Shown here: positions 48,683-57,867 of the stretch, one piece after another
Layout: each line of letters opens with the position of its first letter
How positions within the stretch are numbered: the first letter of the stretch is position 1
NCBI GenBank assembly: GCA_025464095.1
Contig: JAODMF010000022.1
Location: 124,001 to 188,000, forward strand
Origin: Glaciihabitans sp.
GTDB taxonomy: Bacteria; Actinomycetota; Actinomycetes; Actinomycetales; Microbacteriaceae
Length of the DNA: 64,000 nt
Direction: 5' to 3'
Notes under the pieces: generated by a model
Told to the model about the DNA's origin: nothing
Seen by the model: the letters and a program-made list of their open reading frames with translations, nothing else
Database searches by the model: none
Position numbers and translations under genes: made by a program

Positions 48683-48952
48683 TTACGCCCGTCGAGCGCT
48701 TCCGCGGGTTACCAGGCCGTAGATCAGCAGCACGATAATCGAGCCACCAATTGCGAGCAGCCAGGTGGAGAGGCTCCAGAACGAACTGATGTCCACGTGG
48801 AACAGAACACTTCCGAGGAAGCCGCCGAGCAGTGCTCCGACGATGCCAAGGATGATTGTTACGATCCAGCCACCGCCCTGACGTCCGGGCAAAATTGCCT
48901 TCGCGATAGCGCCAGCAATAAGGCCAAGAACGATCCAGCCGATGATACTCAT
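48683..48952 (-). CDS. GlsB/YeaQ/YmgE family stress membrane protein
   Basis: An 89-residue membrane protein with three hydrophobic segments (~2-22, ~28-50, ~60-82) and the Gly-rich family pattern LGLIAGAIAKAILPGRQGGG followed by ILGIVGALLGGFLG. Such proteins are widespread and often stress-induced; their activity is unknown. The ATG at 48952 follows GGGAGG. It has its own hairpin terminator. Confidence 0.88.
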   Translation of the reverse strand: MSIIGWIVLGLIAGAIAKAILPGRQGGGWIVTIILGIVGALLGGFLGSVLFHVDISSFWSLSTWLLAIGGSIIVLLIYGLVTRGSARRA

Positions 48953-49134
48953 GACGACCTCCCAGAGGGTCCTATACGTTCGGCGCCGAGTCTCGGCGCC
49001 GATAAATACTCTGGCATTGCCCCCCTTTGGGGGACAGGGGGTTGACACCCTGTTCGGGATCGCGGTAGCGGGAGGGGCCTTCCGCGGCGGTTGCAACGAC
49101 GGCAGCGCGGGGCAATCGGGTGCACACTGGGTGC

Positions 49135-49923
49135 ATGCCTGAGCAACATCCGTGGTCCCGTTATGTCGCGATCGGCGACTCGTTTACCGAGGGAATCGGG
49201 GACCCCGAGCCGGCGAGCCCGGGCGGGTACCGCGGCTGGGCAGATCGGGTTGCGGAGGTATTGAGTGCGCAGACCAGCGACTTCGCCTATGCCAATCTCG
49301 CCGTCCGCGGGCGACTGATGCAGCAGATCTTCGATGAGCAACTAGAGCCCGCTCTCGCGCTGCGGCCCGACCTGATCACGATCTCTGCGGGCGGCAACAA
49401 CATCATCCGTCCGGGCTCGGATCCGGATGTCGTCGCCGCCAGTCTCGACGAAGCCGTCGGTCGCCTGCGTACCGACGGGGCGACCGTCGTCGTGTTCAAC
49501 GGTCCGGACATCGGGATGACGCCGGTACTGAAGCGCGTGCGGGGAAAGGTCGCGATCTACAACGAGAACATCCACACGCTGGCCAAGAAGCACGACGCGA
49601 TTGTCGCCGACATGTGGTCGCTCCGTGAACTCAGCGACCCGAGGATGTGGGCGCCCGACCGCCTGCACTTCTCGCCCATCGGCCACAACACGATCGCGGC
49701 GATGGTGCTCGACTCCCTGGGCGTCGAGCACACGATCGAGCCCTTCAACCCGGAGCCGCTGCCGCGAATTGCCTGGCGAACCGCACGGGTCGAAGACCTC
49801 GGTTGGGCGCGCGAGCACCTTGTTCCGTGGGTTCTCCGCCGGTTGCGGCACCAGTCATCCGGTGACTTCATCACGGCGAAACGCCCGACGTTTCTCCCGC
49901 CGGGCGAATCGAAGCGCTCCTAG
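49135..49923 (+). CDS. SGNH/GDSL hydrolase
   Basis: A 262-residue esterase-type SGNH hydrolase, cytoplasmic as no signal peptide is present. The blocks are complete: YVAIGDSFTEGIGD (Ser nucleophile, ~18), NLAVRGRL (Gly), ISAGGNNI (Asn) and DRLHFSPIGH (Asp and His, DxxH). This contrasts with the pseudo-SGNH proteins at 25602 and 29034. The substrate is unknown. The ATG at 49135 is chosen because the conserved block follows closely; a GTG 15 nt upstream is in frame. Confidence 0.88.
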   Translation: MPEQHPWSRYVAIGDSFTEGIGDPEPASPGGYRGWADRVAEVLSAQTSDFAYANLAVRGRLMQQIFDEQLEPALALRPDLITISAGGNNIIRPGSDPDVVAASLDEAVGRLRTDGATVVVFNGPDIGMTPVLKRVRGKVAIYNENIHTLAKKHDAIVADMWSLRELSDPRMWAPDRLHFSPIGHNTIAAMVLDSLGVEHTIEPFNPEPLPRIAWRTARVEDLGWAREHLVPWVLRRLRHQSSGDFITAKRPTFLPPGESKRS

Positions 49924-49938
49924 GCGAAGCGGGTTTGC

Positions 49939-51039
49939 TTAGCGGCCGTACCGCATCGCCGATGGGCAGTCGAACGGGTCGCGGGCCGTGAGCCCCACCC
50001 GGTTCAGATACTTGATGACGATGCCGTACGACTCCGGCAGGCTCGCCTGGGTGTAGACGATGCCCTTCGACTCGCAGTACTCGCGAACGATCTCGCCCGC
50101 GCGGCGCAGGTTCGGGCGCGGCATGCTCGGGAACAGGTGGTGCTCGATCTGGTAGTTGAGGCCGCCCATGTAGACGTTCATCCCGAATCCGCCGCGGATG
50201 TTGCGGCTGGTGAGCACCTGGCGACGCAGGAAGTCGACCTTGGCGTCGCGGGGAAGCATCGGCATTCCCTTGTGGTTCGGGGCGAAGGATGCGCCCATGT
50301 AGACACCGAACACGGCGAGCTGAACGCCGAGAAATGCAAACGCCATGCCGAGCGGCAGGATGCTGAAGATCACGGCGACGTAACCGATGTTGCGGATCGC
50401 GAGCAGCGCGATCTCCGTCTTGCGGCGGTCAACCTTGCGGTTCGGGTTGAATACCTCTTTGAAGGCGTGCAGGTGCAGGTTGAGTCCCTCGAGCGTGAGC
50501 ACGGGGAAGAAAAGCCAGCCCTGTCGGCGTGCCATGAAGCCGGACACGCCCTTAAGCACGGCGGCGTGCTTCTCCTGGAAGACGATGAAGTCGGGCTCGA
50601 TGTCGGGATCGCGATCGACCGTGTTCGGCGCCGAGTGGTGCCGGGAGTGCTTGGTCATCCACCATGAGTAGCTGATACCGACGAGCAGGTCGGCGAGAAT
50701 TCGCCCGGTGTGGTCGTTGGCCTTGCCCGATTCCCAGACCTGGCGATGCGATGCCTCGTGCGCCATGAAGGCGTACTGCGTGAAGAGCACTCCCATGACT
50801 CCAGCGATGATCAACTGGTACCAGGTGTGTCCCAGCATCGCGAAACCGACCCACGCGCCGGCCATGGCAAGCGTGATGACGGTGAAGTTGAGGATGTAGA
50901 AGGTGCGACGACGCCGAAGGAGCCCGGCATCCTTGATTGTTGCCAGGAGGCCCGAGAACTCCGAGGTCGGATTGGTGAGGCCACGCGGCCCGGTTCGGAC
51001 GATGCGAATTGGCGATGCTGTGGCAATTGGATTCGTCAC
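49939..51039 (-). CDS. Membrane fatty acid desaturase
   Basis: A 366-residue integral membrane di-iron desaturase that introduces double bonds into acyl chains and so adjusts membrane fluidity. The three His boxes are HEASH (94-98), HSRHH (131-135) and QIEHH (297-301); the QIEHH form is typical of front-end or linoleoyl-CoA-like desaturases, and there is no cytochrome b5 domain. About four membrane segments are seen (~46-68, ~78-92, ~216-232, ~236-252). The GTG at 51039 follows AGGGGT; the open frame further upstream lacks protein character. It fits a cold- or stress-adapted lifestyle (inference). Confidence 0.92.
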   Translation of the reverse strand: MTNPIATASPIRIVRTGPRGLTNPTSEFSGLLATIKDAGLLRRRRTFYILNFTVITLAMAGAWVGFAMLGHTWYQLIIAGVMGVLFTQYAFMAHEASHRQVWESGKANDHTGRILADLLVGISYSWWMTKHSRHHSAPNTVDRDPDIEPDFIVFQEKHAAVLKGVSGFMARRQGWLFFPVLTLEGLNLHLHAFKEVFNPNRKVDRRKTEIALLAIRNIGYVAVIFSILPLGMAFAFLGVQLAVFGVYMGASFAPNHKGMPMLPRDAKVDFLRRQVLTSRNIRGGFGMNVYMGGLNYQIEHHLFPSMPRPNLRRAGEIVREYCESKGIVYTQASLPESYGIVIKYLNRVGLTARDPFDCPSAMRYGR

Positions 51040-51151
51040 GGTACCCCTAAATCGTGGTGACTTCCCAGCCGGCGAAGTGAGCAAACGCTCGTTCAGATAC
51101 GGCCAGCCTATGGGCGAATACTGTGAATTGCTGCCTAACCTGCTCCGAGTA

Positions 51152-52384
51152 TCAAAACAGCGCGCCGGGGTTGGTAAGTCGCCACCACGGGCCGGGATCG
51201 AGTATCGCATGGTCGAGTACCAGCGGAACCGACACGACCTGCTCCCCCGCCGTGAACACGACCGTGCCGGCGCCTGCCCCGCGTGACGCGAGGATCAGGG
51301 ATGCCGTGGTCAGCTTCGAGGAGATGGTCGTCTTCGCCCACACCACGATCGATTCCGTGCGCTTCGCCGTTGCATGTGCGACGGTTCCCCACGCGGTCGT
51401 GTAGGTGCCGAATTTCTGCCCGGCAGTGGACAGGGTCACCTCGCGGAAACCGGCCCGGACGCTGGTGATGAGTTTCTTGATCTGCGAATCGATCGTCGGG
51501 TGGTCCGGCCCATCGAGAACCACGCCGACGAGCGTGATCTTCTTCGGCCCGACCGTGTAGTCCGCGGCGAACAGCAGCGACGAGCCGAACGGGTTGAGCG
51601 TTCCCGTCTTGATGCCCTTGACCCCCAGCGACCCGAGCAGCTGATTCGTATTCGTGACCGTGCCGACGACCGGCACTGTCGCGCGTTTCAGCGCCGTAAG
51701 CTGCGAAACGACAGGGTTGACCAGAGCGAGCTTTCCGATCTCGACGAGGTCAGCGGGCGTGCTTCGGTTGTGCGGGTTGAGTCCCGTGGCATCCGCCAGC
51801 GTCGTCGACGTGAGCCCATGGCTGGCGAGCCAGCTGCGGGCGGCAACGAGAAACTTCTGCTCAGATCCGAACGCCCAGTCGACCAGGGTTCTCGCGTAGT
51901 TGTTGGCCGACGGCAGGAGCATGACCGTCAGAACCTGACGTTCGCTGAGGGTTGCTCCAATCTGTACCGGGTACACCTCGCCATCCTCCGCCTGGTATTG
52001 CGCTCGGTACTGTTCGTCGAGAGCCGTGAACGTGATCGGGGGGCCGTTCTTGCTGGCAGCCAGCGGCTTCTTCTGGAGCACGACGAGCGCGGTCACGACC
52101 TTCGTGATCGAGGCGATCGGCAGCGGCTGGGAGCTGCCGCGCTGGGCGAGCAGGCCGGGATACCCCACCGCGCCGATCCCGCTCGCGCCGTACCCGGGAA
52201 GGCTCATGGCGGGAACAGCGACCGTGGGGATGGGGTAGTCCTGCTGCGTCGCACCGATTGATTTGAGCGGCGCGAGCAGGGTGCTCGGCACGTAGAACGC
52301 AAGACCGAGCAGAAGGAGCACCAGAAAAGCTCCGCCGCCCACCGCGATACGGCGCCGGCGATACTGCTGTCGGCGGGTAGGCAC
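51152..52384 (-). CDS. D-alanyl-D-alanine carboxypeptidase (low-mass penicillin-binding protein)
   Basis: A 410-residue serine DD-carboxypeptidase that trims the terminal D-Ala of peptidoglycan stem peptides. An N-terminal basic stretch and a single hydrophobic anchor (~13-33) place it outside the membrane. Catalytic motifs: SITK (92-95), SAN (159-161) and KTG (259-261), complete for the S11 family. A C-terminal beta-rich domain follows (from ~330). The GTG at 52384 has TAGGAT 6 nt upstream; the divergent kinase gene starts 38 nt away, so the two share a promoter region. Confidence 0.92.
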   Translation of the reverse strand: MPTRRQQYRRRRIAVGGGAFLVLLLLGLAFYVPSTLLAPLKSIGATQQDYPIPTVAVPAMSLPGYGASGIGAVGYPGLLAQRGSSQPLPIASITKVVTALVVLQKKPLAASKNGPPITFTALDEQYRAQYQAEDGEVYPVQIGATLSERQVLTVMLLPSANNYARTLVDWAFGSEQKFLVAARSWLASHGLTSTTLADATGLNPHNRSTPADLVEIGKLALVNPVVSQLTALKRATVPVVGTVTNTNQLLGSLGVKGIKTGTLNPFGSSLLFAADYTVGPKKITLVGVVLDGPDHPTIDSQIKKLITSVRAGFREVTLSTAGQKFGTYTTAWGTVAHATAKRTESIVVWAKTTISSKLTTASLILASRGAGAGTVVFTAGEQVVSVPLVLDHAILDPGPWWRLTNPGALF

Positions 52385-52421
52385 CCGTTGATCCTAAGCG
52401 AAGCTGAATATGATGACGCCC

Positions 52422-53348
52422 ATGCACGCCGCGCCGTTCGAGCCCGCGGGCATCGATGCGTACCCGAGGGTGGCGGACTGGACGGCCGAGGCGCCAGGCA
52501 TCCTGGCCACGATGCTGCAGCGCTGGGACCTGCGCCCCGGTGAGGCGTTCGTCGGCGGGATCGCCGCGTCAGTGCTGGCGGTCACCCGGCCCGACGGGTC
52601 GCCGGCCGTTCTGAAAATCGGCCTGCCTCACGTCGAGGGCATCTGGGAGGCAGTCGGCCTGCAGGCTTTCCCGTCGGGACTCGCTCCCGAACTGCTCGAC
52701 CAGGACGCATGGACATGGTCGCTGCTGCTCGCTGCCGTGTCGCCGGGGGTGCCGCTGGCTCGAGCAGGGCTGGACCCCGAGCGAGCGGTGCGGATAGGTG
52801 GCGAATTGCACGCGCGACTCGCGTCGGGCGCTATCCCCCAGACGGTTCCGACGCTCGCCGAAGCGATGCGCGACTACGCCAACCAGGCACGCGCGCGCAT
52901 CCCGGACCAGGCCGCCGCCCTTGGCGCCCTGGGCGTGCGCGTGCTTGTGGAACGTGCGCTCGACGAACTGGAAGAGCTCGCGACGACCCCCGCGCCAACC
53001 TCCCTGTTGCACGGTGATTACAACCCCGGCAATATCCTCAGCTCCGAAGGCGACGAGCCGTGGGTGGTCATCGACCCCAAGCCACTGGTTGGTGACCCGG
53101 CGTACGACCTTTGGCCGCTGATCTCGCAGATCGGGGAGCCCTACAACGCGCAGGATCCCGCTGCACGACTAACGTCCCAGCTGGTGATTGCCGCGGCCGC
53201 CGCGGGGGTCGATCCCGTGCGCGTAGCGCGCTGGTCGCGTGCCCGCACGGGGCTGAACGTCTCCTGGTACCTCGCCGACGGTGAGCCCGGGCAGGCAGCG
53301 GTCGAAGCCGGCGCGCTCAGCGCGTGGAACTCCGTCGTCGGGGACTGA
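52422..53348 (+). CDS. Aminoglycoside phosphotransferase family protein (APH(6)-like)
   Basis: A 308-residue kinase with an aminoglycoside-phosphotransferase fold, closest in pattern to the APH(6)/streptomycin 6-kinase type. Catalytic loop LLHGDYNPGNIL and the metal-binding VVIDPKPLVGDPAYDLWPLI are complete; VLKIGLP holds the ATP-contacting Lys. Chromosomal members often phosphorylate other small molecules, so resistance should not be assumed. The ATG at 52422 was chosen because TATGAT lies 7 nt upstream; ATGs at 52410 and 52413 are in frame. The 3' end overlaps the convergent methyltransferase gene by 32 bp. Confidence 0.82.
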   Translation: MHAAPFEPAGIDAYPRVADWTAEAPGILATMLQRWDLRPGEAFVGGIAASVLAVTRPDGSPAVLKIGLPHVEGIWEAVGLQAFPSGLAPELLDQDAWTWSLLLAAVSPGVPLARAGLDPERAVRIGGELHARLASGAIPQTVPTLAEAMRDYANQARARIPDQAAALGALGVRVLVERALDELEELATTPAPTSLLHGDYNPGNILSSEGDEPWVVIDPKPLVGDPAYDLWPLISQIGEPYNAQDPAARLTSQLVIAAAAAGVDPVRVARWSRARTGLNVSWYLADGEPGQAAVEAGALSAWNSVVGD

Positions 53349-54138
53349 GGGCGTACAGCGCCACGGCGCTGGCAGAGGCGACGTTCAGCGAATCCACCCC
53401 GTGCATCATCGGGATCGTGACAGTCGTGTCCGCCTGCTTCAGCGCAGCGCTTGACAGCCCGTCACCCTCGGTGCCGAGCAGCAGGGCGATCCTTTCGGGT
53501 GCGCTCGCCACGAATTCATCGAGGTCGATCGCGTCGTCGTCGAGGGCAAGTGCGGCGAGGTGGAAGCCCAGGTCTTTCAGCACTGCCGCACCCTCCGGCC
53601 AGTCCGGCAGCCGGGTCCACGGCACCTGCAGCACGGTTCCCATGCTCACGCGCACGCTGCGGCGGTAGAGCGGGTCCGCGCACCGCGGGGTGATCAGTAC
53701 AGCATCCGCTCCGAGGCCCGCAACGCTTCGGAAGATCGCGCCGACGTTGGTGTGGTCGACAATGTCTTCCAGGACGACGATCCTGCGGGCGTCTTTCACG
53801 GTCTCGGCCACGGATCTCAGCGGGGGCCGATGCATGGACGCGAGCGCGCCGCGATGCATCGAGAAACCGGTGAGGCTCTCCAGCAGCTCGGGTGACCCGA
53901 GATAGATGGGCACGTCGTACGGCTGGAGAATCGGCCCGAGCTCGGCCAGGAACTTCTCCTGCAGCAGCACGGATCGCGGCTGGTGTCCCGCGGCAAGAGC
54001 GCGCTCGATCACCTTGGTGGACTCGGCAATGTACAGGCCGTCGGCCGGTTCGGACAGGCGGCGGAGCACCACGTCGGTGAGCCGGGCATAGTCGCGCAGG
54101 CCATCATCGTCGATCGAATCGATGGGGACGACATGCAT
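53317..54138 (-). CDS. TrmH/SpoU family RNA 2'-O-methyltransferase
   Basis: A 273-residue knotted (SPOUT) methyltransferase that methylates ribose 2'-OH in rRNA or tRNA using S-adenosylmethionine. Motif 1 is LEDIVDHTNVGAIFRSVAGL, motif 2 LLLGTEGDGLSSA and motif 3 TIPMMHGVDSLNVASASAVA. An N-terminal substrate-binding part (YIAESTKVIERALAAGHQPR) is present as in 23S rRNA enzymes. The RNA target is not determinable. The ATG at 54138 begins this domain. It overlaps the kinase gene at its 3' end. Confidence 0.9.
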   Translation of the reverse strand: MHVVPIDSIDDDGLRDYARLTDVVLRRLSEPADGLYIAESTKVIERALAAGHQPRSVLLQEKFLAELGPILQPYDVPIYLGSPELLESLTGFSMHRGALASMHRPPLRSVAETVKDARRIVVLEDIVDHTNVGAIFRSVAGLGADAVLITPRCADPLYRRSVRVSMGTVLQVPWTRLPDWPEGAAVLKDLGFHLAALALDDDAIDLDEFVASAPERIALLLGTEGDGLSSAALKQADTTVTIPMMHGVDSLNVASASAVALYALSPRRRSSTR

Positions 54139-54261
54139 GTCAGGGCTCTTTCCGTGGGTGCCGAAAGCAAATGCTGGCAGCATTCGGAAACATATCCGAA
54201 AACTTCGTTGTTTAGTCTGGTGCCAGCAGCAGGTCTATCGCTGCAGCAGGGAGGGTATGGG

Positions 54262-55119
54262 ATGCCACAGGCCGCCGCCCCTGCCGCGCCACCTTCCGCC
54301 ACCCTCGCCGCCGCACTCGAGTCCGCGGTCGCCGCGCTGAAGGGCAGGCGCGTGGCCGTGCTTACCGGCGCCGGCATCAGCACGGACTCGGGCATTCCCG
54401 ACTACCGGGGGCTGGGCGCACCGGTTCGAACGCCGATGACATTCCAGCAGTTTCTCTCGGATAGCCAGTACCGCAAGCGCTACTGGGCGGGCAGCCAGCT
54501 CGGCTGGACCCGGTTCTACGGTGCCCGCCCCAACGCGGGCCACGAGGCGCTCGTGCACCTCGAAGCCGCCAGCATCATCAACGGAATCATCACGCAGAAC
54601 GTGGACGGACTTCACCTGCGGGCCGGCTCGCAGCGCGTTGTGGACCTGCACGGTTCCATGGACCGCGTGCGCTGCATGCAGTGCGGCCAGTACTACGCCC
54701 GGCGCGACATCTCGGCGTCCATCTCCGAGGCCAACCCGTGGCTTTCCGAGCCGGAAGCCTTCGTCCTTGCACCCGACGGAGATGCCGAGATCACGGATGT
54801 CGATCGCTTTGTCGTTCCCGAGTGCACCGTCTGCGGCGGCACCCTGAAGCCCGACGTCGTGTTTTTCGGCGAGTTCGTGCCGCGCGAGAAGTTCATCGAA
54901 GCGAGTGCGCTCGTACAAAAAGCGGGGGCGCTGCTGATTGTGGGTTCGTCACTCGTTGTGAACTCCGGCATCCGCCTGCTCGACCAGGCGTCCCGCAAGA
55001 AACTGCCGATCGTGATCATCAACCGGGGGCTCACGAAGGGTGATTCTCGTGCCACGGTTAAGATTGACGCTGGTACGTCCGAAACGCTGGTTGCCCTGAC
55101 GGAGTTGCTCGGCGAATAG
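54262..55119 (+). CDS. NAD-dependent protein deacylase (sirtuin, SIRT4-like)
   Basis: A 285-residue Sir2-family enzyme that removes acyl groups from lysine using NAD. GAGIS at 36-40 with DSGIPDYRG, TQNVDGLH (111-118), the catalytic His130 in DLHGSMD, and a zinc site from Cys138, Cys141, Cys188 and Cys191 are all present. The GxGIPDYRG form and the long insert around the zinc site resemble class II (SIRT4-type) sirtuins, which may prefer longer acyl groups. The ATG at 54262 follows GGGAGGG; the open frame upstream is not used. A histidine phosphatase gene follows after 43 bp on the same strand. Confidence 0.93.
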   Translation: MPQAAAPAAPPSATLAAALESAVAALKGRRVAVLTGAGISTDSGIPDYRGLGAPVRTPMTFQQFLSDSQYRKRYWAGSQLGWTRFYGARPNAGHEALVHLEAASIINGIITQNVDGLHLRAGSQRVVDLHGSMDRVRCMQCGQYYARRDISASISEANPWLSEPEAFVLAPDGDAEITDVDRFVVPECTVCGGTLKPDVVFFGEFVPREKFIEASALVQKAGALLIVGSSLVVNSGIRLLDQASRKKLPIVIINRGLTKGDSRATVKIDAGTSETLVALTELLGE

Positions 55120-55162
55120 CGCGGGCGTCGCCACTGTCGACGACGAAACGCGAAGGGCGACG

Positions 55163-55786
55163 ATGACCTCCCTCTACCTGGTTCGCCACGGTGAGACGCA
55201 CTGGAACGCGCAGCACCGCATCCAGGGAGCAACCGACATCCCGCTCAACGACGTGGGGCGGGAACAGGCGCGAACGACCGGGCAGTTGCTGGCGTCTCGA
55301 CCATGGGATGCCATCATCACGAGCCCGCTCTCGCGCGCCAGGGAGACCGCGCGCATCGTTGCGGCCGAGGTGGGCCTGGCTGAACCGACAACCGTGGCTG
55401 CCCTGGTGGAGCGCCAGTACGGCGCTGCCGAGGGCATGGACTGGGAGGAAGTCGAGCGTGAGTACCCGAATGGCGCGCCTGTTCCCGGTCGCGAGACCCG
55501 CGAGGAGGTAGCCGCACGCGTTCTGCCGGTGCTCACCGAGATCGCGGCCAGCCGACCGGGCGAGAGAATTCTCGTCGTTACACACGGGGGTGTCATCCGC
55601 ACCGTCCTGGAGTCCATCGATCCGACGACCAAGCATGGTGCGATCACCAACGGGTCCGTTCACAGCTTCGAACTCGTCGACGGCTCGTTGCAGCTGGTCG
55701 CCTTCAACGACCCGATCGAGGAAGAGTCACTCGGAATTTCGGCGGAAGACCTCGACGAGCAGAACGCGCTCGAGGCTCGCGCCTGA
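55163..55786 (+). CDS. Histidine phosphatase family protein
   Basis: A 207-residue phosphoglycerate-mutase-like phosphatase. His9 in the classical LVRHGETHWN, Arg in SPLSRARETA, Glu in VERQYGAAEG and His in VVTHGGVIR form the catalytic set. It resembles small-molecule phosphatases such as the CobC/GpmB group. A good GAAGGG ribosome site precedes the ATG. It probably shares a transcript with the sirtuin gene. Confidence 0.92.
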   Translation: MTSLYLVRHGETHWNAQHRIQGATDIPLNDVGREQARTTGQLLASRPWDAIITSPLSRARETARIVAAEVGLAEPTTVAALVERQYGAAEGMDWEEVEREYPNGAPVPGRETREEVAARVLPVLTEIAASRPGERILVVTHGGVIRTVLESIDPTTKHGAITNGSVHSFELVDGSLQLVAFNDPIEEESLGISAEDLDEQNALEARA

Positions 55787-55821
55787 CCCGACCCGGTGGC
55801 CGAACGGCGAGCATCCCACGG

Positions 55822-56895
55822 CTAGCGCGCGGTGCGAGCCGCAACCGTGCGCTGCAGTACCGCGAGCAGCGTTTCGGCGGACCTGTTCCAGTCATAGGCG
55901 AGCGACCGCTCGTGGGAAAGCAGTGAGCGCCGCGTCCACTCGGCTGGGTCCTCGAGCGACTTGACGGCGGCGGCAAACGACGAGGGCGCGTCGACGTCGA
56001 AATAGACGGCCGCATCCCCGCCAATCTCACGGAAGATCGGTATGTCGCTGACCACGACCGGTGTTCCCCCCGCCATCGATTCCACGAGCGGGATGCCGAA
56101 CCCCTCGTCCCGCGAGGCGGAGACCAGGGCATCCGCGGTCGCCAGCAGCGAGAAGTACTCCTCGTCGCTCACTCCCCCGTGAAACTTCAATGACCCTGCG
56201 GGCGCCAGCGCTTCAAGCCTGGCGATGTCCGAATCCGACGCTCGGCTCATCAGGTGCAGCGTGTACCCGGGAAGCTCGTGCAGCCCGCGCGCGAGAAGCT
56301 CCACGTTCTTGTAGGGCATGAACGAACCCATGTACACAAGGTCCCGCGATCCGGTCGACGTCGAGCGCACCGACGCTGGGGCATCCACCGCGTTCGAAAC
56401 CACGGTGATCGGATGCTTCGTCAGGCGGTGCTCGAGCATGATCCTGCGCGTTGTCTCCGAAACGGCGACGTGCGCGTCAGCGGACCGCAGCAGCATTCGC
56501 TGCGGCCACCACGCGAGGTGGTAGAGCCGCCAGAGCAGCCGGACCGGCCAGGCAAGGTCTCGCGGCGGCGTGCGGTTCGTGTAATAGATGAGGTCATGGA
56601 CCGTGGTCACGAGCGCGAACCGGCGGCCACCCGGTCCCAGCGTCTGCATGGGCGTATAGACGATGTCGGGTGCGAAGCGATTGATCCTGCGCGAGACGAA
56701 CGGCTCGGCCGCGGAGGTCGGTGGGGTTGCCATCACCCAGGGCATGTCGGGCAGCACAGCGAGCTGGCGTTCGTCGCTGATCAGCATGGTCAGCGGGTGG
56801 ATACGCGCGAGTGACTCCACCAGCTTCGCGCTGAAGCGGCTGATGCCGTCGTGGTGGTCGACCCGAACGTAGCGGCAGTCGAAGATGATCTTCAT
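55822..56895 (-). CDS. Family 1/4 glycosyltransferase
   Basis: A 357-residue GT-B retaining glycosyltransferase (GT4-like). The N-terminal domain starts IIFDCRYVRVDHHDGISRFS with the donor/acceptor loop HHDGISR. The C-terminal domain has LVYMGSFMPYKNVELLARGL and the E-x7-E motif region SRDEGFGIPLVESMAGGTPV. It may add mannose or glucose to lipids or glycans; the acceptor is unknown. The ATG overlaps the stop of the alpha/beta hydrolase gene (56892-56895), so the two are translationally coupled. Confidence 0.88.
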   Translation of the reverse strand: MKIIFDCRYVRVDHHDGISRFSAKLVESLARIHPLTMLISDERQLAVLPDMPWVMATPPTSAAEPFVSRRINRFAPDIVYTPMQTLGPGGRRFALVTTVHDLIYYTNRTPPRDLAWPVRLLWRLYHLAWWPQRMLLRSADAHVAVSETTRRIMLEHRLTKHPITVVSNAVDAPASVRSTSTGSRDLVYMGSFMPYKNVELLARGLHELPGYTLHLMSRASDSDIARLEALAPAGSLKFHGGVSDEEYFSLLATADALVSASRDEGFGIPLVESMAGGTPVVVSDIPIFREIGGDAAVYFDVDAPSSFAAAVKSLEDPAEWTRRSLLSHERSLAYDWNRSAETLLAVLQRTVAARTAR

Positions 56896-57803
56896 CCGGC
56901 AGCGCCGACCACGGTTCCGGAACCGAGGAAGTCGACGATTGCGCGCGCGGCATCCTGCGGCTTTTCGTAGTGGATGAGGTGGCCAACCGCTGGCAACACG
57001 ACCAGGGTCGCGTTGGGGAACAGCCGCACGGTGCGCTCCTGGGCAGCAACAGTTGTGATCGGGTCCTGCTCGGCCGCGATCAGCAGCGTCGGCACGGAGA
57101 TCTTCGACGCAACCATGCTCACGTCGCGGCTGATGGACGCGTTGAAGCCCTCGACGACCGTCCTGCGGTCGGAAAACCGGCTGAAATACTGCCGGTGCTG
57201 GTCGTGGATCCACGCGCGCAGTCCCGGGCGCCTCGTCTTGACCATCGACTGGCTCATGAATCGAACGATGCCGGGGTTCGACAGCCAGGCGTGGCCCACG
57301 CGCTCCGGCAGCAGCATGGCTGCCCGGTACCAGAGCAAAGTCAGCGCGGTCAGGATCGCCTTGGGCCCGGATGTTGCCGGCTCGGAGATCGGATTGATCA
57401 GGATCAGCTTCGGTGCCGGCAGTCCGGCGGCAACCGCGTGGGCGGTCACGATCGATCCGAAGGAGTGCCCGAGAACGACCGCGGTGCCGGTCAGTCCGAG
57501 GGCCTCGATGAATGCGGTGAGCCACTCGGCGTAGTCGTCGATGGTGTGGGTGCGACCGGGCAGGGGCGACGATTCGCCGAAGCCGGGGAGGTCGGGCGAT
57601 ACGAGGCGCAGACCGGCGAGCTGGGCGATCACCGGTTCGAGACCGTGATGCTCACCCCGGTAGCCATGGGCGATCACGATGGTCGTTTCGGCGTCGGCGT
57701 GCCCGTAGTCCCAATAGTGCGTGTCGCTGCCGAGAACCGTCACCTGTTTCTCGGAAACGGGGACGGCGGCGAGCAGCTCGGCGTACGGGGAGGGAACAGA
57801 CAT
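56892..57803 (-). CDS. Alpha/beta hydrolase
   Basis: A 303-residue alpha/beta hydrolase. IVIAHGYRGEHHGLEPV (oxyanion), GHSFGSIV (Ser ~119), a cap region (LTLLWYRAAMLLPERVGHAW), EQDPITT (Asp) and VGHLIHYEKP (His) give a full triad. The N terminus is SVPSPYAELLAAVPVSEKQV. The start at 57803 has TAGAAT 8 nt upstream. Coupled to the glycosyltransferase downstream, so both may act on one lipid or glycan (inference). It is divergent from treS. Confidence 0.86.
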   Translation of the reverse strand: MSVPSPYAELLAAVPVSEKQVTVLGSDTHYWDYGHADAETTIVIAHGYRGEHHGLEPVIAQLAGLRLVSPDLPGFGESSPLPGRTHTIDDYAEWLTAFIEALGLTGTAVVLGHSFGSIVTAHAVAAGLPAPKLILINPISEPATSGPKAILTALTLLWYRAAMLLPERVGHAWLSNPGIVRFMSQSMVKTRRPGLRAWIHDQHRQYFSRFSDRRTVVEGFNASISRDVSMVASKISVPTLLIAAEQDPITTVAAQERTVRLFPNATLVVLPAVGHLIHYEKPQDAARAIVDFLGSGTVVGAAG

Positions 57804-57867
57804 TGCAGCCAATTCTAGGGAGCGCGGCGGCAGCACAAGCGTTTGCGTGCGCCCATAGACTCGAATC

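Noticed and set aside
48578-48683. LexA box upstream of dinB
   Set aside because: No TCGAAC-N4-GTTCGA-like sequence is present in the intergenic region.
52422-53348. Acquired aminoglycoside resistance gene
   Set aside because: No mobile element or composition break is seen; chromosomal APH-like kinases are common and often have other substrates.
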